The translations under genes and the position numbers were made by a program. Positions 8,717 to 16,535 of a DNA stretch of 22,951 bases are shown in pieces. The notes below the pieces were generated by a model that was not told where the DNA came from, did not search any database, and worked only from the letters and a program-made list of their open reading frames with translations. The stretch is from Ruthenibacterium avium. Its GTDB lineage: Bacteria; Bacillota; Clostridia; Oscillospirales; Ruminococcaceae. Every line of letters begins with the position of its first letter. Position 1 is the first letter of the stretch. The stretch spans positions 1-22,951 of the forward strand of contig DWYA01000090.1 of assembly GCA_019118905.1 (NCBI GenBank), read 5' to 3'.

Positions 8717-8772
8717 GGGCAATCCTCCTGTTGCTTTTGGATAAAGCTGAGTCACTTCTTGAAAAAAAGACA

Positions 8773-10098
8773 CTAAATGGTCAGTGTCAGCGTATTAAAG
8801 CCCTGATAGTGGCGGTAGAAAAAGCTTTTGCATTTTCTGCGAATCACTTCAATGCCCATCGCATTGGGGTCGGAAGGGTCAGAACATTTTTCAAAGGGGT
8901 CGTAGCGGTTTCCGTTATCTCGGATGTGCAGTTCAAAGTCGCCTTGCTCGGCGGCAATCACAGTTACCTGCACAACGCCGTCATCGCGTTCTCCAAACAC
9001 GTTTTCCAGCGCTACCAAACAGATTTCCTCCACCGCCATCGCCGCAAAAAAGGTTTGCGCGCCGGTGGCATTGTGCTGCTGGCAAAAGGCTTGGATACGC
9101 TCTGTCAGCTCGCTGATATTGCGGCTGCGGCAGGGAATCGTCTGGCTCAAAACATCCTCCTGCGTCTGCACAATGGGCGCCCAGCGCGGGGCAATCAGTG
9201 CAAACAGCGCACAAGAGAGAATTTCCACCACCGCAAATACCCACCAGAAATAGGCAATATCAAAAAGCGAAAACACAAGCGTGCATGGAATTAAAACAAT
9301 GGCGCCGCGCAAAGTAGCCATCAAGAGCGCCCGGCGCTCGGCGCCGAGTGCCTGGTAATAATTTTCTAAAAGGATATTGGAACCTGCAAACACCAGGCTG
9401 ATGCAGTAGATGTGAATGGCGCCGTTTCCCTGTGCAATCAGCTCGGAACCCTCCAAACCGAACAAGACGCACACCCAGGGAGCCAACAGGGCAATGGCGG
9501 CCGAGCTGACCACACCCAGCAGATTCGCCGAAAGGAACGCCATGCGGAAAATGCTTTGATAGCCGTGGCGGTTGCGTTCGCCGCTGTAAGTGCTGATAAG
9601 CGGCTGAGACGCCTTGGAAACACCGTCGTAAAGATAAAGAACAAGGTAGGAAACGTTTTGTACAATGTTAAAAATAGCAACACCGTTTTCTCCTGCTCCT
9701 CGAATTAAAACATGATTGACGATTAAATAGAAAAACAGCTGATAAATGTACTGAATGGAAGTGGCAGAGCCAAGCGAAAAAGCGTGAACCGGCTCCGAAA
9801 GAGAGGGGCGGCACGGCGTATAGCGCAAAGCGTGGGATTTTCCGAACAGGCCCGGCAAATAAAGCACAATGGAAATCACGTTTCCCAAAATGGTGGCAAG
9901 CGCTGCGCCCACCACTCCAAGGTTGAGCCCCAGCACAAAAACGATATTCAGCCCCAAATCGGCAAAATTTCCGACGGTAAAGCCGCGGCTTGCCAATACT
10001 TGGTTATCGTCATTGCGCAGATAGTAGTTTAACAGGTACGACAGAAAAAAGAGCGGCGTACCCATAAAAATCAGCCGAATGTAAGTAAATGCAGCGCC
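8773..10098 (-). pseudogene. 5'-truncated MATE-type transporter fused to a C-terminal anti-sigma-like ATPase domain
   Basis: The frame is open back to a TAA at 10099-10101, and family-like sequence (AFTYIRLIF) continues upstream of the ATG at 10065, so that ATG is not the original start. What remains begins at about the third membrane helix of a MATE/MOP transporter (LFFLSYLLNYYLRND), continues through about 8-9 helices, and ends with a GHKL-type domain from about residue 310 (MAVEEICLVALENVF N-box, HIRDNGNRYDPF, NAMGIEVIRRKC). An intact MATE protein would have roughly 100-130 more N-terminal residues; no frame at 10.1-10.5 kb supplies them. The C-terminal domain resembles that of the phosphatase encoded downstream, suggesting one signalling module. 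It may be inactive, or a shortened protein may be made from 10065. Confidence 0.75.
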
Positions 10099-10444
10099 TT
10101 ATTTTTAAAAGAAATCGACTGCGGCAAAAAAAATCAGCAGATAAAAAGAAGATCTCTTTTTATCGGTGTTCCACCCAACTTTATCTCCGCCCCTCCTGCC
10201 CAAACACACCATCGAGCAGCAGATTTTGACTATACCGCACTGCCATATCACGCATACATGCCATAAACAGCGAATAATGGAATTTGTTGCAGCCCTTTAT
10301 AGATTGCAAAAACAGGAATCCATCTTTTTGAATGCTCTCTTTCGGCGGGCACAAAGCTACTCCCCTTCGACTTAACACAAAAAGCGCAAAAATTGAAAAT
10401 AATTTGTCTATTTGGAGATTTTTTCGTCAAATAACGAAATAAAA
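10099..10444. other. Non-coding gap after the MATE truncation point
   Basis: No convincing gene. An inverted repeat ATAAAAAG/CTTTTTAT sits at 10141-10163, and the AT-rich part from 10380 holds two copies of AAATTGAAAAT and a short inverted repeat TTTCGT/ACGAAA (10422-10439) just upstream of the rloA promoter, possibly an operator. The missing 5' end of the MATE gene was not found here in any frame. Confidence 0.5.
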
Positions 10445-10474
10445 TTGAAAATTTCTTCTTGTTTATGCTATAAT
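10445..10474 (+). promoter_or_regulatory. Promoter of rloA-rloB
   Basis: -35 TTGAAA (10445-10450), an 18-base spacer, and -10 TATAAT (10469-10474) with the extended TG two bases upstream. The predicted start is only about 17 bases before the GTG codon. Confidence 0.82.
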
Positions 10475-10497
10475 GGGTACGAATGGAGGTGTGCTTT

Positions 10498-11886
10498 GTG
10501 CTAGTGAGAGTAAGCATAGAAAACTTTAAATCGTTTGATTCTCCGGTTGAATTCACCATGATTTCCTCGGGCAAAATTCAAGCCTTGAAAGAGCATCGAA
10601 TACAAGTGAAAGGCAGTAATATTTTAAAAAATGCCGTCATTTACGGGGCAAATGCCTCGGGCAAGTCGAATCTGGTTGATTTTTTCCGTTTTTTCAAAAA
10701 CACGGTACAAAATGAGCTGCCCCTTTCCTGTGTGGAGTGGTACTGCAAAAACAAAGAAGAAAACAAGTCGAAGGAAAGCACGTTTGAAATTCAATTTATC
10801 CTAGGGCAAAAATGCTACGCTTATGGCTTTTCTGCCGTTTTGAGCGAGCGGAAAATTACAGATGAATGGCTTTATGAGCTGCATCAAAACGGAACCGGCA
10901 AGCAGCTGTTTGAATGCGGATGCGGCAGGCGTCCCGTATTGGGAGAAAATGTCCGGCTTTCCGCCGCCGAAAGAGCCCGATTTGATGTGTACGCAGAAGA
11001 CTTTGAAGGCAATGTAACCACCTTGTTTTTAAAAGAAATGAACCGCGGTAAAAAGTACGCAGACAATTCTGCGTTGTTATTTTTCCAAAATGCTTACCGC
11101 TGGTTTGAAAATCATTTATATGTCATTCATCCAGATACCCCATTGATGGATTTTGAGTATTACTATGATGAACCATCGCTTGACCGAATCAATCAGGTTA
11201 TTCAAACCTTCGATACAGGAATCAGCCGTGTGAGCATCAAAGACATCAGCATGGAAGAGCTGGAAAACGCGGTTCCCAAGGAAGTGTTTGCCAAAATGAT
11301 GCAGCATGTAAACGCCAAGCTGCAGGCAAGTGCAGAAGAAAACAAGAATGTAGAAATTCATATCACCATGCGTTCCAGACAGAGTATTTTTAATATTACC
11401 GTCAACGGAACAGACGAGCCGATTGTCAAAACCATTTGTTTGCATCACGGAAAATCCTTTTATGATTTCCGGTTTGAAGATGAGTCCGACGGAACAAGGA
11501 GGCTGTTTGATTTAATTGATATTCTGCTGAATCAAAAGGAGGATGTTGTATATATTGTTGATGAGTTAGAGCGCAGCTTGCACCCCAAGCTGACAGAGCA
11601 CTATTTGGAGTTGTTTTCCAAGTTCCATGAAAATCACCGCAATCAGCTCATTTTTACAACGCACGAATCCTGCATTATGAAGCAATCCCTATTCCGTCGT
11701 GATGAAATATGGTTTATTGAACGAAACATAGACAACGCAAGCACCATTTATTCCTTAGATCGCTTTAAAGAACGCTATGACAAGCAGCTTAGCAAGGCCT
11801 ACTTAGAAGGCCGTTATGGGGCGATTCCTGTCTTTTCTTCCTTTGATTTTGAGAAAGGAGAAGCAGAAGATGGCTCCCGTTCGTAA
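10498..11886 (+). CDS. RloA/AbiLi-like AAA15 ATPase, anti-phage
   Basis: 462 residues from the GTG at 10498, which has GGAGGTG 6 bases upstream; the ATG at 10483 overlaps that site. Domains: an N-terminal RecN/SMC-like ATPase half (VSIENFKSF), Walker A GANASGKSN (50-58), a long middle region, an ABC-type signature DESDGTRR (328-335), Walker B VVYIVDELE (350-358) and a switch His in FTTHES (about 386-391). This order is typical of AAA15 ATPases paired with an RloB-type effector. Family members act in abortive-infection systems, where the ATPase is thought to sense infection and control the partner. The partner gene overlaps its 3' end, so the two are co-translated. Confidence 0.85.
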   Translation: MLVRVSIENFKSFDSPVEFTMISSGKIQALKEHRIQVKGSNILKNAVIYGANASGKSNLVDFFRFFKNTVQNELPLSCVEWYCKNKEENKSKESTFEIQFILGQKCYAYGFSAVLSERKITDEWLYELHQNGTGKQLFECGCGRRPVLGENVRLSAAERARFDVYAEDFEGNVTTLFLKEMNRGKKYADNSALLFFQNAYRWFENHLYVIHPDTPLMDFEYYYDEPSLDRINQVIQTFDTGISRVSIKDISMEELENAVPKEVFAKMMQHVNAKLQASAEENKNVEIHITMRSRQSIFNITVNGTDEPIVKTICLHHGKSFYDFRFEDESDGTRRLFDLIDILLNQKEDVVYIVDELERSLHPKLTEHYLELFSKFHENHRNQLIFTTHESCIMKQSLFRRDEIWFIERNIDNASTIYSLDRFKERYDKQLSKAYLEGRYGAIPVFSSFDFEKGEAEDGSRS

Positions 11887-12583
11887 TTACAGCAACTGGA
11901 ACAAGCGTACATATGACCAAAAAGAACCGATTGAACCCTACAAAAAATTTTTCTTTATTTGCGAAGGGGTCAATACAGAAGTATTTTATTTTAAAAGCTT
12001 GATCGACTTGCGCAAACAGCTTGGTATTCATGCGCTGATTGATCTCTGTCTGCTGGAGAAAACGGAAAAAGATAAGCACATCAGCCATCCGAAACGGCTG
12101 TTGGAATTTGCGCAGGAACAAAAGAAAAACGATGAAATTTCCTTTGATGAAGAACGCGATCAAATGATCCTTGTGATAGACGCAGATATTTATGAAAAAA
12201 AGCCGAAGCAATATAAGCAGCTTCTCGCCAAAGCAGAAGCTTATCACGATACGTTAGCGGTAACCAATCCGGCTTTTGAATTGTTTTTATTGCTCCATTA
12301 TGAAAATTCGTACCAAACGGACATTTTGCCGCATGCGGAGGAAATTCTTGAAAACCGAAAGGAAAACAACCGCAGATTCATCAGTCAATTATTTTCTAAA
12401 AAAAGTGGGATGAACAGTAAAACTAATCCGAAAATCGGAACGCTTGCCAAAAATGTTGACATCGCCATCGCACAGGAAAAACACTTAAACCAAGACCCTC
12501 GCAAGTGTAACGGAACCCTTACTTGCAATATCGGCAAACTGATTGAAGAGATTAAAAATACAAAAGTGCCGCACGGAAATTAA
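11870..12583 (+). CDS. RloB/AbiLii-like Toprim-type effector
   Basis: 237 residues from the ATG at 11870, which has AAAGGAG 9 bases upstream and overlaps the last 17 bases of the ATPase gene. The RloB pattern is clear: FFICEGVNTEVFYF (28-41) supplies the conserved Glu, LVIDADI (101-107) the Asp pair, and NPAFELFLLLHY (133-144) the third block. RloB proteins belong to the OLD/Toprim nuclease-like group, so metal-dependent nucleic-acid cleavage is the expected activity, though the target is not known from sequence. With the upstream ATPase it forms an AbiL-like defence pair. The gene ends just before a bidirectional terminator shared with the convergent fic gene. Confidence 0.85.
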   Translation: MAPVRNYSNWNKRTYDQKEPIEPYKKFFFICEGVNTEVFYFKSLIDLRKQLGIHALIDLCLLEKTEKDKHISHPKRLLEFAQEQKKNDEISFDEERDQMILVIDADIYEKKPKQYKQLLAKAEAYHDTLAVTNPAFELFLLLHYENSYQTDILPHAEEILENRKENNRRFISQLFSKKSGMNSKTNPKIGTLAKNVDIAIAQEKHLNQDPRKCNGTLTCNIGKLIEEIKNTKVPHGN

Positions 12584-12605
12584 GGCTCTGTGCATGATTC
12601 TGCTG

Positions 12606-12650
12606 CAAAAAACCGCCACAATGCAAAAATGCTTGTGGCGGTTTTTCTTA
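12606..12650. terminator. Bidirectional terminator between rloB and fic
   Basis: AAAACCGCCACAA (from 12609) pairs with TTGTGGCGGTTTT (to 12645), with an A-run on one side and a T-run on the other. It serves the plus-strand rloAB and the minus-strand fic gene. Confidence 0.9.
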
Positions 12651-12661
12651 TTTTGTCGGAT

Positions 12662-13423
12662 TCATTGACCCATGCCGTTTTTTACAGAGCAGAATATTTC
12701 TTGTTCCCACGTTTGTACCAGCTGCTTTTTCAAATAGGTTTTCAGCTCTCCGAGCTGCAAGTGTGTATCAAACTGGCCTAACGCGCCATAATACTCCGTT
12801 CGGCTTTGCTCGTGAACAATGAGCGGGGGATGGCCATTGCAAAGCAAAAAGTAATTCATCAGCAGTCGCCCGGTACGGCCGTTGCCGTCGGCAAAGGGAT
12901 GGATATTTTCCAATTTGGCATGCAGATAGGCAGCGGCGGTGAAAACATGCTGCGGCGCAACCGACTGCACTTCCTCCAAAAGCTCCTGCATCTCCTGGGC
13001 AACATCCTCGGGCGGTGCGCCCGTTTCGTGTTTGCCCACGACATAGTCATGCCGCTTATACGCGCCCGGCTGTTCGCCGCGGGCCGTTTTTGCTGCATCA
13101 TAGACGCCCTGCATCAGCGTCCTGTGCAATTCCTTTACAAAGTCTTGCGTGATAGGGCGTTTTTTCTCCCATGCCTCAAGCATCCAAGCATGGGCTTTTT
13201 TGGCGTTTTGAATTTCCAAAAGGGTGCGCGCGTCGGCATTGGAGCATGGCGCTTGTCCGGTTTGAAAAATCTTGTACACATCGCGGCAGCAAATATCATC
13301 GTTTTCAAGCTTGCCCGAATGATAGGCAAAATCGACCGCATACTGCGAAAGCACGCGCTGCAAATCTTCTTTTTCGGTCAGGTTCCTCTGCCGCCATTTT
13401 TGCACAATTGCTTCATATTCCAT
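12662..13423 (-). CDS. Class II Fic protein (predicted AMPylase)
   Basis: 253 residues from the ATG at 13423, with GGGAG about 7 bases upstream. The longer frame to 13606 would translate the palindrome at 13501-13529 and is unlikely. The active-site motif HPFADGNGRTGR is intact at 175-186. The N-terminal inhibitory helix is present as SGKLEN (36-41), matching [S/T]xxxE[G/N], so this is a self-inhibited class II Fic protein needing no separate antitoxin. Fic enzymes transfer AMP or other nucleotide parts to protein Ser, Thr or Tyr residues; the target here is unknown. It is separated from the toxin-antitoxin pair by three inverted repeats and lies in a run of defence genes. No clear promoter was seen. 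Confidence 0.92.
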   Translation of the reverse strand: MEYEAIVQKWRQRNLTEKEDLQRVLSQYAVDFAYHSGKLENDDICCRDVYKIFQTGQAPCSNADARTLLEIQNAKKAHAWMLEAWEKKRPITQDFVKELHRTLMQGVYDAAKTARGEQPGAYKRHDYVVGKHETGAPPEDVAQEMQELLEEVQSVAPQHVFTAAAYLHAKLENIHPFADGNGRTGRLLMNYFLLCNGHPPLIVHEQSRTEYYGALGQFDTHLQLGELKTYLKKQLVQTWEQEIFCSVKNGMGQ

Positions 13424-13446
13424 TTCAAACTCCCGCCTTATTTCCC

Positions 13447-13498
13447 GCAAGTGTGGCCACACTTGCAATGCTTGCTGTGCTTTCCCACAGGGAAAGCA
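13447..13498. repeat. Two hairpins in the fic upstream region
   Basis: A perfect 20-base palindrome (half GCAAGTGTGG) at 13447-13466 is followed by a 9-base inverted repeat TGCTTTCCC/GGGAAAGCA at 13478-13498. Copy 2 of the dispersed palindrome begins three bases later. If transcribed with fic, these would form stacked hairpins in the leader. No U-run marks them as terminators. Confidence 0.8.
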
Positions 13499-13500
13499 TG

Positions 13501-13529
13501 AGATATTATGACACCGTGTCATAATATCT
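13501..13529. repeat. Dispersed palindrome, copy 2
   Basis: 14-base perfect arms around a central C at 13515, identical over 29 bases to copy 1 at 5806-5834. It lies between the stop of the YafQ-like toxin gene and the hairpins in front of fic. Confidence 0.9.
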
Positions 13530-13538
13530 TTTCGATGT

Positions 13539-13820
13539 TCAAAATAAATCGCTGTGTGTTCCTGTTCGAGTGAGATACAAAAACAATTCATTCCCATCAA
13601 TCTCATAAATCAAAAGCCAATCCGGCGTAATATGGCACTCCCGACATCCCTTATAATTGCCGATGAGTGCATGGTCTTTATATTTTGCCGGAAGCTCCTG
13701 CCCGCAAGCCAGCGTATCTACCACCACTTCCAAAAGAGCCGGATTGTATCCGCGCCTTAGCATCAATTTCAAATCTTTTTTAAATCTTGCAGTTGGTACA
13801 ATCCGATACTTATTCATCAT
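13539..13820 (-). CDS. yafQ: YafQ/RelE-family toxin (mRNA interferase)
   Basis: 93 residues, the usual YafQ length. The YafQ pattern is clear: TARFKKDLK at the N-terminus, then HALIGNYKGCRECHITPDWLLIYEI, and a C-terminal TGTHSDLF containing the expected catalytic His near residue 89. Family toxins cut mRNA in the ribosomal A site. The start at 13820 follows GGGAG by 6 bases and overlaps the end of the antitoxin gene by 11 bases, giving translational coupling in the order antitoxin then toxin. A second ATG follows directly at 13817. Confidence 0.92.
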   Translation of the reverse strand: MMNKYRIVPTARFKKDLKLMLRRGYNPALLEVVVDTLACGQELPAKYKDHALIGNYKGCRECHITPDWLLIYEIDGNELFLYLTRTGTHSDLF

Positions 13821-14067
13821 TCAGATCTCCCAGCAGCTGCGAAAACGATTCATAGCTTTTTTTATCGGGCTCTGCTTTCAGTTTTTGTACTTCCTCAATT
13901 GCTGCAATGGTATCGGCATTGGAGGTTTCATAACGAATCACGCTCATCATATATCTGACAAGATTCCCTTTTACATTTTCGCCTTTTTTGCACACAATGC
14001 TTTTATAGGCATTGTAAATCTCCCGGTCCATCGTAAACGAACAAGTCACGGTATTCGATTTACTCAT
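13810..14067 (-). CDS. dinJ: RelB/DinJ-type antitoxin
   Basis: 85 residues. The N-terminus (NTVTCSFTMDREIYNAYKSI) is a ribbon-helix-helix DNA-binding segment. The C-terminal part (EVQKLKAEPDKKSYESFSQL) is the kind of tail that wraps and blocks a YafQ toxin. The start has AAAGGAG 9 bases upstream. The gene is first in a two-gene operon with the toxin and has its own strong promoter, which carries a tandem repeat suited to autorepression. Confidence 0.88.
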   Translation of the reverse strand: MSKSNTVTCSFTMDREIYNAYKSIVCKKGENVKGNLVRYMMSVIRYETSNADTIAAIEEVQKLKAEPDKKSYESFSQLLGDLNDE

Positions 14068-14088
14068 ATCAAACCACTCCTTTAATTA

Positions 14089-14142
14089 CTTAGTAATATT
14101 ACTTAGTAATCTTAGTATATTCTCTTTTTTCTGTTTTGTCAA
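14089..14142 (-). promoter_or_regulatory. Toxin-antitoxin promoter and operator repeats
   Basis: On the minus strand: -35 TTGACA (14137-14142), a 17-base spacer, -10 TATACT (14114-14119). ACTTAGTAAT occurs twice (14089-14098, 14101-14110) just downstream of the -10 around the start site; each lies in a near-palindrome, the layout expected for DinJ-YafQ autorepression. Confidence 0.85.
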
Positions 14143-14171
14143 AAGCACTTTGCCTTTTCGACAAACTGAAT

Positions 14172-14194
14172 TATTATGACACGGTGTCATAATA
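14172..14194. repeat. Dispersed palindrome, copy 3
   Basis: 11-base perfect arms around a central G at 14183. The central base is G rather than C, so it is reversed relative to copies 1 and 2. It lies between the antitoxin promoter and the hairpin cluster after rep. Confidence 0.88.
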
Positions 14195-14211
14195 TCTCCG
14201 ATACCCAAAGC

Positions 14212-14325
14212 AGATGCGCCGCAAAATTTTCATTTTGCGGCGCATCTTAGTTTGTCGAAAAAGCTTCGCTTTTTCACAAACTAAAACTTTATCTAAAATG
14301 GAAAAGAGGGCTAGCCCCCTTTTCC
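14212..14325. other. Cluster of three hairpins after the rep gene
   Basis: Three back-to-back inverted repeats: 14212-14247 (16-base perfect arms, AGATGCGCC...), 14248-14283 (TAGTTTGT plus GAAAAAGC against GCTTTTTC plus ACAAACTA) and 14300-14325 (GGAAAAG...CTTTTCC). They follow the parA-parB-rep operon and may end its transcript, although none has a clean U-run. A 13-base segment of the second stem is repeated in inverse at 14155-14167, bracketing palindrome copy 3. They could also form a small structured RNA. Confidence 0.6.
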
Positions 14326-14391
14326 AATCCTTTTTCCCCCTGCATCCTAGGTTCTTTCTGAATCAGGCGGCAGTTTTTCGACAGTCTCAGA

Positions 14392-15645
14392 TTAAGTGCG
14401 TTCATACAGCTTCACTTTAATGCCGTCGATGGTGCGGCCTGTTTTGGTGAACTCATACGACTTGATATAGCTTTGCTCCATCATGTGCCGCAGCACGACT
14501 TCGGTATAATCGCGGATGCGCTTTTTGCGCACCTTGCCCGCGTCCTGCTCGCCCAGCTCCTCATAAATCGCCGAAAACAGGATTTTATTGCTTTTCACAT
14601 GGTTTTTCTGGTTTCGCATACTCTCGCACCGCGCCACGAGATAGCTTTTCAGGGGAATGGTAGTGGCGTTATTATTCAGCGGTGCATTTAAAATTTGCAG
14701 CGGCACGGTGGCAAGGTGGCGTTTCATTTTGGCATACGCCAGCATGGGCGGCACGTCCAGCAAGTGATACACCTGCACTTGTCGGCCGTTGATACGCGCT
14801 TGAATCAAATTCATGGGCAGCAAATAGCCCTGCACCTGCGTGTCGTGAATTTCTACATCAAAATACTTCGCCTTGATTTCCTCGCTCAAGTCAATGGTAA
14901 TCAAGGTGCGGCGCATCCGCTCGATCCGCCGCTGCAATTCCTTCAGCGCCGGCTCTTCCACGGTCGGGTTCTCCTTGCCCGTCATGGCGTGGTACAGCAT
15001 CGGAATGGTAAAATTCTGCGTTCCGTTCTCAAACAGACTGTTGACCCCATTCAGCACGGCTTTGTCATAGGCATCCATTTGCCGGATGCCCTCCAGCTCA
15101 AACTGTTCCGGCATTTCCAAGCTGACGAGCGTGTTGATCTCCTTGCGCCCTTTGCGGCCCACATAGATCATCGTTTCGCCTTCCAGCTGCGGCAGATTGC
15201 GGAACACGTTATCCACCTGCATGACATAATTAGTGGGTCGGATGCTTTGGATATTCACAAGCCGCTGCTTTTCCATCACGGCGCTGGGGCTGAAATGCTC
15301 GCGCCACTCTTGGGGCAGCTCGTCTTTCTCAATCAGCAGCAAAATCAGCTTTTGAAAGGTGAGCAAGTCGGTGGAAATGGACGCAATCATATTGTAAAAC
15401 TTCGCCGTCGCCTTTGCCAAAATATTCTCTGCCTTTTCCGGCGACGCCGTGCTTTTTCGCACGGCTGCCACCATTTCTGCCTCGGCTTTGGCAAGCTTCT
15501 CGAAGGTATCATAAATTTCTTCTTTGGTATACTTTTTGCAGATGACTTTTTCCACCTTAGAAAAATGCTCTTTCGCCAGTGCTTCGAGGTTTTCTTCACT
15601 GCCGCTCGGTTCGTTCAGCAAGGCTACAATTTGTTTTTCGGTCAT
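14392..15645 (-). CDS. Putative plasmid replication initiator (Rep)
   Basis: 417 residues from the ATG at 15645, which overlaps the parB stop in an ATGA junction; the longer frame to 15738 lies inside parB. The protein is soluble and has no motif I can assign with certainty. Its length, mixed helical composition, basic C-terminus (DAGKVRKKRIRDYTEVVLRH) and segments resembling winged-helix initiators (VLNGVNSLFENGTQNFTIPM, then a second half around VPLQILNAPLNNNATTIPLK) suggest an initiator. Position as third gene after parA and parB, as in repABC operons, and an iteron array 3.1 kb away support this. An alternative is a second partition or regulatory protein. A weak ribosome site implies coupling to parB. 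Confidence 0.6.
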   Translation of the reverse strand: MTEKQIVALLNEPSGSEENLEALAKEHFSKVEKVICKKYTKEEIYDTFEKLAKAEAEMVAAVRKSTASPEKAENILAKATAKFYNMIASISTDLLTFQKLILLLIEKDELPQEWREHFSPSAVMEKQRLVNIQSIRPTNYVMQVDNVFRNLPQLEGETMIYVGRKGRKEINTLVSLEMPEQFELEGIRQMDAYDKAVLNGVNSLFENGTQNFTIPMLYHAMTGKENPTVEEPALKELQRRIERMRRTLITIDLSEEIKAKYFDVEIHDTQVQGYLLPMNLIQARINGRQVQVYHLLDVPPMLAYAKMKRHLATVPLQILNAPLNNNATTIPLKSYLVARCESMRNQKNHVKSNKILFSAIYEELGEQDAGKVRKKRIRDYTEVVLRHMMEQSYIKSYEFTKTGRTIDGIKVKLYERT

Positions 15646-16523
15646 GGCGCACCTACTCTTTCTTTTAACCAGTGCTGTGCCATGTGCAAAAATTCTTGCT
15701 GGAGCGATGCCGGGACTTCCAGCTGAACGGTGACACACTGCTGCTTTGGTTCCTCCGGCTGAAACAGGCGTTTCAATTCCTCATCACTGATGCCTGGCTT
15801 GCACGCGGAGAGCTTGACCCCTTTTACGCCGTGCTGCGCCACACACTGCGCCGCCAACGTCTGCTGATGGGGTGGCAAGTCGGCAAGCTTGACACCTGCC
15901 GCAACGCTCAGCGCGCCGCTGTCTAAAAGGCGCAGCAAGTCCTCCTGCAAGCTGCCCAGCTTGACATAGCGCGCAATCTGCCGGCCGCTCAGCCCGTACT
16001 GCTGCGCGATGATGTCATAAGTCGATGTGTGTTCACTGCCGTTTGCCGCGCGCGCTTTTCGCCCGGCTAAGGCATATTTTTGCCGAATGGAGCGCGCTTT
16101 TTCCGACGGGCTGAGGGTGCGCTGCACCCAGTTGCTGTCCACCACAATTTCCTGCGCCTGTGCGGGCGTGAGGTCGGTTTTCACCATGCAGGGAATGGCG
16201 GCATACTGCTCGTCCCCTGTGGCCTGATACAGCTTTTTGTAGGCTTCGAGCCGGTTGTGACCGCTCAACACCATGGTGGGCGCGTCCTTGCGTTTCCACA
16301 CCACGATGGGATGCAACAAGCCGTTTTCCCGAATGCTTTCAATCAATTCCAGCATTTTGTCGTCGGGCAGCGGTGCGTAGAAGTTCCACTCGCGGCTGGC
16401 AGGAACAATCTTATCAATAGGAATCCGCTCGCTTTCCTCCAGCGGAAGCGCTGCTTCGCGCATCAGCTGCGGCAGCAAATCGGCCCCCACGGGTGCGGAC
16501 AGTTGCTTTGCTTTTAATGCCAT
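15642..16523 (-). CDS. parB: ParB-type partition protein
   Basis: 293 residues. The N-terminal ParB/Srx domain spans about 33-115 (IPIDKIVPA, then SIRENGLLHPIVVW). Its nucleotide-binding motif here reads SGHNRLEAYK (87-96), where chromosomal ParB has GERRWRA. The central part (TLSPSEKARSIRQKY, then a helix-turn-helix TYDIIAQQYGLSGRQIARYV near 168-187) would bind the centromere. The C-terminus is a probable dimer domain. The start has GGAGGG 8 bases upstream, and that site overlaps the parA stop. No classical TGTTTCACGTGAAACA site was seen; the four palindromes in the window are candidate targets. It works with ParA to segregate the replicon. Confidence 0.9.
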   Translation of the reverse strand: MALKAKQLSAPVGADLLPQLMREAALPLEESERIPIDKIVPASREWNFYAPLPDDKMLELIESIRENGLLHPIVVWKRKDAPTMVLSGHNRLEAYKKLYQATGDEQYAAIPCMVKTDLTPAQAQEIVVDSNWVQRTLSPSEKARSIRQKYALAGRKARAANGSEHTSTYDIIAQQYGLSGRQIARYVKLGSLQEDLLRLLDSGALSVAAGVKLADLPPHQQTLAAQCVAQHGVKGVKLSACKPGISDEELKRLFQPEEPKQQCVTVQLEVPASLQQEFLHMAQHWLKERVGAP

Positions 16524-16535
16524 CGTTTGCCCTCC

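Noticed and set aside
12806..13501. A 231-codon plus-strand frame opposite fic
   Set aside because: Antisense to an intact Fic gene with the full active-site motif.
13424..13606. An N-terminal extension of Fic containing MTRCHNIS
   Set aside because: This peptide is the translated palindrome and recurs in unrelated frames near other copies; the ribosome site supports the ATG at 13423.
14695..15726. A 343-codon plus-strand frame opposite rep and the end of parB
   Set aside because: It lies antisense to rep and parB, is His/Gln-rich as expected from antisense codon bias, and has no ribosome site or family pattern.
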